Shown here: positions 1 to 5,428 of the stretch, in pieces | How the letters are laid out: every line of letters starts with the position of its first letter | Numbering within the stretch: the stretch's first letter is position 1 | Assembly: GCA_018661145.1 (NCBI GenBank) | Contig: JABJIU010000207.1 | Span: 1 to 8,539, forward strand | Length of the DNA: 8,539 bases | Source of the DNA: Pseudomonadota bacterium | GTDB lineage: Bacteria; Pseudomonadota; Gammaproteobacteria; Arenicellales; UBA868 | Direction of reading: 5' to 3' | The notes under the pieces: model-generated | Seen by the model: the letters and a program-made list of their open reading frames with translations, nothing else | Databases searched by the model: none | What the model was told of the DNA's origin: nothing | Position numbers and translations under genes: made by a program

Positions 1-419
1 AAATTCATAGTGCCGCAATCAAGTGTGCAAATTTCCGGCAGGCATTCCGCAACATGGGCAACACGCTCGGTCGCACCCGCCATATCGGTGCCGGCTTCAT
101 CCAGCGGCAGCGGATGTTCTGGATCACCGAAAACCATGTCGCCGCCCATGCCGGCAGTCAGGTTGACGACAACGTCCGTATCCGAGTCACGAATACGATC
201 GACCACCTCGCGAAAGAGTTCTTTCTGCCGGCCGGGCTTACCCGTCTCGGGATCACGCACATGGCAGTGCACGACCGCGGCACCCGCCTTGGCCGCATCA
301 ATCGCACTCGCTGCGATCTGCTCAGGCGAACGCGGTACGTGCGGGGAACGATCCTGCGTGCCGCCCGAACCCGTCACGGCGCAGGTAATAAAGGGATTAA
401 GATTCATCGCTAAGGGCAT
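1..419 (-). CDS. Beta-keto acid cleavage enzyme (BKACE/DUF849), N-terminal part, probably 3-dehydrocarnitine-cleaving
   Basis: Partial gene: 139 codons are visible from the start and the rest lies beyond the left edge (the family is about 300 residues). BKACE enzymes are Zn-dependent and condense a beta-keto acid with acetyl-CoA, giving acetoacetate and a new CoA ester. Seen: the opening ITCAVTGSGG (residues 11-20), SPHVP (25-29), and the metal-binding HCHVRDPETG with H51 and H53. Further along are NLTAGMGGD (86-94) and EICTLDCGTMN (129-139). The AGTDMAGATERVAHV stretch and the CTLDCGT ending resemble the BKACEs of carnitine degradation, which convert 3-dehydrocarnitine to betainyl-CoA. The ATG at 419 is chosen because AGGAGGT lies 5 bases upstream; the next ATG (407), closer to the usual family start, would be too far from it. 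It is transcribed away from the plus-strand cluster. GC is high (about 65-70% in sampled stretches). Family is near certain; substrate is inferred from remembered homologues. Confidence 0.88.
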   Translation of the reverse strand, partial: MPLAMNLNPFITCAVTGSGGTQDRSPHVPRSPEQIAASAIDAAKAGAAVVHCHVRDPETGKPGRQKELFREVVDRIRDSDTDVVVNLTAGMGGDMVFGDPEHPLPLDEAGTDMAGATERVAHVAECLPEICTLDCGTMN

Positions 420-424
420 GTCGT

Positions 425-431
425 ACCTCCT
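425..431 (-). promoter_or_regulatory. Strong ribosome binding site of the BKACE gene
   Basis: On the minus strand the sequence is AGGAGGT, 5 bases before the ATG at 419. It is a near-perfect Shine-Dalgarno sequence and decides the start in favour of 419 over the in-frame ATG at 407. Confidence 0.8.
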
Positions 432-539
432 GGGTTGATGTAACATGTTGTCATGGATAGCTTTGTCGCGATTACGGAAAAGCGCACAATATTTAGTGAT
501 TTGCGATCTAAAGTGGGAAAAGTTCCTATCTGAACTAGG

Positions 540-834
540 GCATGCAGAACTACGTAGGCGAGTTTGAAGGAAATGGTGTCCGGACAATGGCTATTCAACG
601 TTGTTCAAGACTAATATCCAGGCGTGATTAAGCTCTGATGGGGTCTTGTTAGACGTGTCCGGTGACAACTGAACAGGAACGCCCTCGAAACCAGATGACT
701 GAACTTGTTAATACAGAGTTCGCCTCGCAGGTCGTTGATCGAGTCGGTGCAATTCCGGCGGCTAGCGGTTGCATAAAGCAACAATTTTCTATGCAGACCG
801 TACTTCTGGAGCAGCGGCACTATCGCATGCAGAA
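540..834 (+). repeat. Direct repeat GCATGCAGAA, two copies (540-549 and 825-834)
   Basis: Two identical 10-base copies flank the middle of the divergent intergenic region, 275 bases apart. A shorter partial copy, ATGCAGA, occurs at 791-797. One copy lies towards the BKACE side and one towards the BHMT-like side, as operator sites of a shared regulator might. A chance match of this length within 500 bases is not very rare, so the regulatory role is only a suggestion. Confidence 0.3.
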
Positions 835-933
835 GATTGTCCTGGAGGGTGGTACCACCTTCGACGGCACCTCACTCAGTAATTCCCACTGAACGCAGAA
901 GTTACGAGAAACGTAAAAGGAAAAACATAAACG

Positions 934-1830
934 ATGGTGACCGAGCGCTATCAAGCGGTTTGGGATCGGGTCCGTGCTGGAGAGCGCATACTGATCGACG
1001 GGGCGACCGGCACAGAATGTGAACGCCACGGCGTTCCCCAGGTGGTCAACATCTGGAATAGCGGTGCCGCCCTTTCGCACCCGCAGATCGTACAAACGAT
1101 TCACGAAGAGTACATCGATTGCGGGGCGCAAATCATAATTACCAACACCTTCAGCTCCTCCCGACACTGCCTTCGCTCGGCTGGCATCGAGGACAAATTC
1201 GAAGACTTGACCAATGCAGCCGTACGGCTTGCAAATGAAGCACGGGATAATTCCGGTAAACCCGATGTGCTCGTTGCCGGCGGAATTACCCACTGGGTGT
1301 GGACAGAAACTACCCCATCTTTACAAGAATTGGAGACTAACACCAGGGATCAGGCCATGTTGATGGCAAAAGGTGGATGTGATCTCATCATGTTAGAAAT
1401 GCTGAGTCACATAGACCGCTTGCTGGCTTGCATAGATGGAGCTCACGCAAGCGGCTTGCCCGTCTGGGCCGGTGTCTCCGTGAAACCCAAAGAGGGTCAG
1501 ATGTGTCTGTTGGGCGGTGAACCTTTAGAGGATGCTCTTGCGGCAGTTAAAGATAAGAATCTGCCCCTGATCAGTATCATGCACACTGAAGTCGACTATA
1601 TTGACGAGTGTCTGGAGATCCTGAAAACGCACTGGAATGGGGCTATCGGAGTGTATGCGCACGTCTGCCAATTTGACAGGGCAGAAACCAAAGCAATATT
1701 TGATGACATGATATCTCCCGCAGACTACGCCTCTGCGTCAAAACGTTGGATGGATCAAGGGGCTCAGGTGATCGGAGGCTGTTGCGGTGTACGCAAGGAG
1801 CACATCTGCGAGCTTAGTAAGGTGATCTAA
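934..1830 (+). CDS. Homocysteine/betaine S-methyltransferase-like protein (Hcy-binding domain)
   Basis: A 298-residue single-domain protein of the homocysteine S-methyltransferase family (BHMT, MmuM, MetH N-domain). These are Zn enzymes that move a methyl group from a donor such as glycine betaine to a thiol. Seen: the barrel-start motif ILIDGATGTE (19-28), IIITNTFSSS (67-76), DVLVAGGITH (111-120), LIMLEML (151-157), PVWAGVSVKP (176-185), and the C-terminal zinc motif VIGGCCG (279-285) with C283 and C284. The third zinc ligand is usually a Cys in a GxNC segment. At the matching place this protein reads ISIMHTEVD (213-221), so H216 seems to replace it. A Cys at 245 is the only nearby alternative. 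Start: ATG at 934 with AAAGGA about 12 bases upstream. It is first in a plus-strand run, 54 bases before the next gene. Family is secure. Methyl donor and acceptor are unknown; glycine betaine or a related quaternary amine is suggested by the neighbours. Confidence 0.85.
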   Translation: MVTERYQAVWDRVRAGERILIDGATGTECERHGVPQVVNIWNSGAALSHPQIVQTIHEEYIDCGAQIIITNTFSSSRHCLRSAGIEDKFEDLTNAAVRLANEARDNSGKPDVLVAGGITHWVWTETTPSLQELETNTRDQAMLMAKGGCDLIMLEMLSHIDRLLACIDGAHASGLPVWAGVSVKPKEGQMCLLGGEPLEDALAAVKDKNLPLISIMHTEVDYIDECLEILKTHWNGAIGVYAHVCQFDRAETKAIFDDMISPADYASASKRWMDQGAQVIGGCCGVRKEHICELSKVI

Positions 1831-1884
1831 ACCCTGGTAGGGCATCTACATTCTGTCTCGCGGGAGATTCCGTAGAAGTAATCA

Positions 1885-2751
1885 ATGCTTCAACTGAGTA
1901 ATCAACAAAAAACCGACTTTGACCGGGACGGGTTCCTCGTTGTCGAAAAACTTATCGACGATGATACGGTTGAGGTCTTAAGGGAAAGCTTTGAACGTCT
2001 TTTCAGTGGTGAGTTTGAAACCGGCGTGAGCCCTGACGAAGTGAACTGGCAAGAAGGCACAGGAGACCCTTCACTGACCCGCCAGATCTGTAACGGCTGG
2101 AAGGCAAATATCGCGATCGCCAAAGTCGTTACCCGGTCTGACATTGGCCAAGCCATCGCCACGCTTGGGGAGTGGCCGGGTACCCGGGTGATGTCGGACA
2201 ACGTCCTATGGAAACCTCCACACACCCGACCCCTTGGGTACCACCAGGATAATTCATTTCTCAGTTGGTTCAGCCCCTCTGAACTCCTCAGTTGCTGGAT
2301 TGCCTTGGATGAAACAACCCAGAATGGCGGCACAATTGAATTTGTCCGTGGCTCTCATCGGTGGCAGCACTCCAGGCCCGAAGGAGAGTTCCACGGACCG
2401 AAAGACTACAGGCGTTATATGGAGAACGCGGCTGAACAGGAAGGCATCGAGCCCGAGGTCGTTTATGTGGAGGTGCCAAAAGGAGGCGGTTCGTTCCACC
2501 ATGGAGGGATCTGGCACGGTTCCGGGTTTAACCATTCCCCTGATCCCAGGCGATCATTGGTGATGCACGGAATGCGCAGTGATGCGCTCTACGACCCGGC
2601 TAATTTTCATGAAGGCACGGGGCCGATCTACAGCCGCTATAAACGCCTTGGGGACAACATAATGGACGAAAACTACTTTCCCATCACCTGGCGGGAGGAT
2701 GGCTACAGTACTTCCGGAATAGAGGACTTTCTGTATGAGCAATCTACCTGA
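1885..2751 (+). CDS. PhyH-family Fe(II)/2-oxoglutarate-dependent oxygenase
   Basis: A 288-residue protein of the phytanoyl-CoA dioxygenase (PhyH) family, which couples oxidative decarboxylation of 2-oxoglutarate to hydroxylation of a small substrate. The opening LSNQQKTDFDRDGFLVVEKL is the usual N-terminus of the family. The iron facial triad is visible: H120 and D122 in GYHQDNSF, and H211 in IWHGSGFNHS. R222, eleven residues after H211, is the expected 2-oxoglutarate-binding Arg, matching the spacing in human PHYH. GGTIEFVRGSHRW (148-160) is another family hallmark. No signal peptide or membrane segment is seen, so it should be cytosolic. The ribosome binding site at 1885 is weak. Its last 17 bases overlap the start of the Rieske gene, so the two are probably co-translated. 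The family also includes PhnY* (2-aminoethylphosphonate hydroxylase) and EctD; the substrate here cannot be read from sequence, but the context suggests an N-methylated compound. Confidence 0.88.
   Translation: MLQLSNQQKTDFDRDGFLVVEKLIDDDTVEVLRESFERLFSGEFETGVSPDEVNWQEGTGDPSLTRQICNGWKANIAIAKVVTRSDIGQAIATLGEWPGTRVMSDNVLWKPPHTRPLGYHQDNSFLSWFSPSELLSCWIALDETTQNGGTIEFVRGSHRWQHSRPEGEFHGPKDYRRYMENAAEQEGIEPEVVYVEVPKGGGSFHHGGIWHGSGFNHSPDPRRSLVMHGMRSDALYDPANFHEGTGPIYSRYKRLGDNIMDENYFPITWREDGYSTSGIEDFLYEQST
2721..2726 (+). promoter_or_regulatory. Ribosome binding site of the Rieske gene inside the PhyH gene
   Basis: AGAGGA lies 8 bases before the ATG at 2735 and within the coding end of the upstream oxygenase gene. 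With the 17-base overlap, this points to coupled translation of the two oxygenases. Confidence 0.6.
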
Positions 2752-3856
2752 TCCTGGAAGATTCACTGACGATCCCCTGTCCTCTTATACGCTTCCGGGG
2801 CAGTATTACTTCGATTCCGAGATCTATAAGCAGGAACAGAAAAAGATCTTTTATCGAACATGGCAATATGCTTGCCATGTCTCCCGACTTGGATCTGCAG
2901 GCAGTTTTTTTGTACGTGACATCGGCGACCAGAGTGTTGTGGTTGTACGCAGCAAGGACGACAGCATTCGGGCCTTCCACAACGTCTGCCAGCATCGGGC
3001 CCACCGTCTGCTTGAAGGCAGTGGCAACGTGAGGTCTGCAATCGTTTGTCCCTACCATCGGTGGACCTATGAACTGACCGGAGAGTTACGACAGGCTCTG
3101 CATAGCGAGGAGGTTAAGGGTTTTCCAATATCTGAGATATGCCTGAGCGCTGTTCGGGCAGAACTCTTCTGCGGCTTTGTCTTTATAAATCTTGACCCTG
3201 ACGCCGAACCCCTGATGACGGATCTCGAGGAATTCGAGAAAGAAGTTCTCGACCTGTCGCCCAAAGTCACTGAACTAACGTTGGCCGACGAGCGAGTGAT
3301 TCCGCTGGCTGCCAATTGGAAAAACTCGGTTGAAAACTACTCAGAGTGCTATCACTGTCCCAATCAGCACCCCAGTCTTGCACAAGGCTCGCTCGATATG
3401 GAGTCCTATCAGATTACCGTACATAAGAAATACCACAGCCATGCCAGCCGTGGCGTAGGTGGTGCGACAGGGTATAAAAAAGCAGAAGACCGAGAAGGTG
3501 AAGAGCGTGAGTTTGGCAGCTGGCTCCTGTGGCCTAACTGGGCTCTTGAGGTTTACCCCGGGGGCTACCTCAATGTCTTCTTCCATCTGCCGGCGGGGCC
3601 AGAAAAGACGATGCAGATCTGTGAGTGGTACTTTCCGACCAGCAAACTCAACGAAGAGCAACAGGAAGTTATCGACTTCATCAACGAGGTTCGCGACGAA
3701 GACATACCGCTTTGTGAAACCGTTCAGAAAGGTTTACACAGTCTCGGTTACAGTCAGGGCCGCTTTGTGGCCAACGAAGCGCGAAGTTATTTTAGTGAAC
3801 ATGCGGTTCATGACTTTCAAAGACGGGTGCTCGAATCCCTAGCCGGACCAAGGTAA
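2735..3856 (+). CDS. Rieske non-heme iron monooxygenase, quaternary-ammonium type (CntA/GbcA-like)
   Basis: A 373-residue oxygenase component, close in length to carnitine monooxygenase CntA. The Rieske [2Fe-2S] ligands are C85 and H87 (NVCQHRAH) with C105 and H108 (VCPYHRW). The mononuclear iron site is in NSVENYSECYHCPNQHP: H207 and H212, with D323 in DEDIPLCE. The residue bridging the two metal centres is Glu (E204), not the Asp of ring-hydroxylating dioxygenases. Glu at this place is known from CntA, and the surrounding motif matches glycine betaine and choline monooxygenases. Such enzymes use O2 and electrons from a separate reductase to cleave carnitine to trimethylamine or to demethylate betaines, releasing formaldehyde. 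No reductase gene is in the window. Start: ATG at 2735 with AGAGGA 8 bases upstream, inside the end of the preceding gene. The GFA-fold gene follows after 40 bases. Subfamily call is good; the exact substrate (glycine betaine, carnitine, a betaine relative) is open. Confidence 0.88.
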   Translation: MSNLPDPGRFTDDPLSSYTLPGQYYFDSEIYKQEQKKIFYRTWQYACHVSRLGSAGSFFVRDIGDQSVVVVRSKDDSIRAFHNVCQHRAHRLLEGSGNVRSAIVCPYHRWTYELTGELRQALHSEEVKGFPISEICLSAVRAELFCGFVFINLDPDAEPLMTDLEEFEKEVLDLSPKVTELTLADERVIPLAANWKNSVENYSECYHCPNQHPSLAQGSLDMESYQITVHKKYHSHASRGVGGATGYKKAEDREGEEREFGSWLLWPNWALEVYPGGYLNVFFHLPAGPEKTMQICEWYFPTSKLNEEQQEVIDFINEVRDEDIPLCETVQKGLHSLGYSQGRFVANEARSYFSEHAVHDFQRRVLESLAGPR

Positions 3857-3896
3857 AGAGATATCGTTGTTGCGGAACCATAACCGGGGAACATAA

Positions 3897-4355
3897 ATGA
3901 AGATTCACGGTCAATGCTCCTGTCGGGAGATAAGTTACGAACTGACTAAAGAGCCGATGTTCGTTCACGCCTGCCACTGTAGTTTGTGCAAACAGCAGAC
4001 CGGCAGCGCCTTTATTGCGCACGCCTTTATTGAAAGCGCCCACTTTCACTTATTGTCGGGTGTGCTACACCCAGTTTTTGGTGCTTCTGGCAGCGGTAAT
4101 CCGCATGAGGTCGATCGCTGTAAATCGTGTGGCACTGCCATCATCAGTTACTACGAGGGACAAAGGGAATGGGGGGTCGTTAAAGTCGGGACGTTACAGA
4201 ATCCAGATCAGTTCCCGCCGGGTGTCCATCTGCACATTAAACAGAAAGTTTCCTGGATCGAGATTCCAGAAGATGTTCCTGCGTTTGAAGAAGGCTACGA
4301 TTTCAAAGCAGTTTGGCCATCTGAAGGGTATACACGCTTCATGAAATTTTTCTAG
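3897..4355 (+). CDS. GFA-family zinc protein (glutathione-dependent formaldehyde-activating enzyme-like)
   Basis: A 152-residue protein with the complete cysteine set of the GFA/CENP-V fold: C7-x-C9, C26-x-C28-x2-C31 and C75-x2-C78, which bind two zinc ions. HACHCSLCKQQTGSAF and the RCKSCGTAI segment are typical. The founding member, Gfa of Paracoccus, was proposed to speed the addition of formaldehyde to glutathione, but most relatives have no proven reaction. Here it is last in the plus-strand run, 40 bases after a Rieske oxygenase that may release formaldehyde, so a formaldehyde-handling role is plausible. Start: ATG at 3897 with GGGGAA ending 5 bases upstream. No glutathione-dependent formaldehyde dehydrogenase is nearby. 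The fold is secure; the function is inferred from position. Confidence 0.85.
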   Translation: MKIHGQCSCREISYELTKEPMFVHACHCSLCKQQTGSAFIAHAFIESAHFHLLSGVLHPVFGASGSGNPHEVDRCKSCGTAIISYYEGQREWGVVKVGTLQNPDQFPPGVHLHIKQKVSWIEIPEDVPAFEEGYDFKAVWPSEGYTRFMKFF

Positions 4356-4416
4356 GTGGCGAGGGGTATAAGCTCAGGCTCAACTGAATAATCTACAGGT
4401 ATTAGTCCGCAACAAG

Positions 4417-4440
4417 CGTCTCTGGTTAAGTACAGAGACG
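4417..4440. terminator. Stem-loop between convergent genes, possible bidirectional terminator
   Basis: Perfect 8-base arms CGTCTCTG (4417-4424) and CAGAGACG (4433-4440) enclose an 8-base loop. It lies 61 bases after the GFA gene stop and 21 bases before the stop of the convergent methyltransferase gene. There is no clean run of T after either arm, so it is a weak intrinsic terminator at best, but its position is right for one. Confidence 0.5.
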
Positions 4441-4461
4441 ATCCCCTTGTCAGTCTCCTTG

Positions 4462-5304
4462 CTAGGCTTTGCGAGCAACAACCCTAAGGCCACCCAGCTT
4501 GCCACTAGTAAAGTGACGGGTTACTACCTCATAAAAATGGTCTATGCTTTGATATACCGCCTCACCATGTAAGGCAGTGTGTCGCGCTCTCTGAGCGCGA
4601 TAGTTGAGTTGACGCATCCGCGTAAACTCTGTCCAATCATCAGACATTTCCTCTACCGTTTCGAGGCGTAGCCCAGCCGCGGCTAAATCCTGAAGATAGG
4701 CGTCATAGTCCGGCAGATGCATTGCAAACAACTCAGTCGCCAGTTCTGATTCCTCATCCTGAGTAAGTCTCTCGCGAGCATAAAGATCCTCTGCGAAGAA
4801 ATACCCACCTGGGTTCAGCAGCGCACAGCATCGATCCAGTAGTTGGCTACGCTCGCGAATATGATAAAGCGCAAGCCAACTTGCAATTACATCGAACTGC
4901 GACCCAGACCCGTCGTATGTCAAAAAGTCGCCGCAAATATGCTTTACCTTTTCCGAAAGCGCGCAGCGCGCGGTTAGTTTTGATGCAAGAGCGTTCTGGT
5001 CCCTCTGGAGTTCCAGTGCTGTAACTCTTGCGCCTGCTGTTGCAGCGATATGACGGGCTGGCCCTCCCAGCCCCGAGCCGATTTCCAGAACAGAGCTATC
5101 TGCCGAAATCTTGGCACGTTCAACTGCCAGATCTACTGACTCGGTGCCGTGATAGTGCAACTGGTCAAACGGCGTGAGCTCAGATGCAGACAACGGTTCA
5201 TCGTCATCCTTGCCCACTGCCCGAAGCTCGGTCAGCACTCTATCGACGTGACAGTAGAGTTTCATGCTCTTAATGTCTTTTTGTAAATGGCTCTTACTGA
5301 TCAT
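4462..5304 (-). CDS. SAM-dependent small-molecule methyltransferase, possibly N-methyltransferase
   Basis: A class I Rossmann methyltransferase of about 280 residues. Counting from the most upstream in-frame start (GTG at 5313), the SAM-binding motif I is VLEIGSGLGGPARHIA (75-90), the acidic residue after strand 2 is E101 in ALELQ, and GDF is at 128-130. NPGGYFFAEDLY (167-178) is the post-motif III strand. The segment before motif I, LTPFDQLHYHGTESVD (46-61), and the VTALELQ segment recall sarcosine/dimethylglycine N-methyltransferases and related enzymes that methylate small amines. Three starts are possible: GTG 5313, ATG 5304 and ATG 5265. None has a strong ribosome binding site; 5304 is chosen as the first ATG. 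It is convergent with the oxygenase run and lies 124 bases downstream of the HD gene. A role making or recycling an N-methylated compound fits the neighbourhood but is not shown. Methyltransferase call is firm; substrate is unknown. Confidence 0.82.
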   Translation of the reverse strand: MISKSHLQKDIKSMKLYCHVDRVLTELRAVGKDDDEPLSASELTPFDQLHYHGTESVDLAVERAKISADSSVLEIGSGLGGPARHIAATAGARVTALELQRDQNALASKLTARCALSEKVKHICGDFLTYDGSGSQFDVIASWLALYHIRERSQLLDRCCALLNPGGYFFAEDLYARERLTQDEESELATELFAMHLPDYDAYLQDLAAAGLRLETVEEMSDDWTEFTRMRQLNYRAQRARHTALHGEAVYQSIDHFYEVVTRHFTSGKLGGLRVVARKA

Positions 5305-5361
5305 CACGCTCACGTTAACGAGGGCCGATGTTGGTAAAGCGCCTTTAGAGTTACTAAAAAA

Positions 5362-5389
5362 AGCATAAGTCCTGTATGCGGTTGTGCAA
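5362..5389 (-). promoter_or_regulatory. Possible sigma70-like promoter for the methyltransferase gene
   Basis: On the minus strand TTGCAC (5389-5384) and TATGCT (5367-5362) are 16 bases apart, in the 124-base gap between the HD gene and the methyltransferase start. The -10 matches the consensus at four positions and the -35 at three, so this is a weak prediction. It would let the methyltransferase be transcribed separately from the HD gene. Confidence 0.25.
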
Positions 5390-5428
5390 AATCGTTGGGT
5401 TTACAAATGCAGCTGCTGCGTCAACTCA

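Larger units (their letters stand above)
420..933. other. Divergent intergenic region (about 0.5 kb), no convincing gene
   Basis: This gap separates two divergently transcribed genes and must hold promoters for both. GC is lower than in the flanking BKACE fragment. Short open frames exist on both strands (for example 662-892 plus with a GTG start, and 611-820 and 410-598 minus). None has a good ribosome binding site or recognisable domain, so none is called. It contains an 8-base palindrome AACATGTT (442-449), a perfect 10-base direct repeat GCATGCAGAA (540-549 and 825-834), an inverted pair TGCATA/TATGCA (770-775 and 790-795), and a 12-base palindrome GGTGGTACCACC (848-859). A small stem TTACG/CGTAA (902-906 and 912-916) lies just before the ribosome binding site of the next gene. 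These are candidate regulator or RNA elements; none is assigned. Confidence 0.6.

Noticed and set aside
662..892. Open frame of 76 codons with a GTG start in the divergent intergenic region
   Set aside because: No ribosome binding site, no recognisable domain, and competing frames of similar length on the other strand; most likely chance.
2735..3856. Assigning the symbol cntA or gbcA
   Set aside because: The active-site pattern fits both and other betaine oxygenases; no reductase neighbour is present to decide between them.
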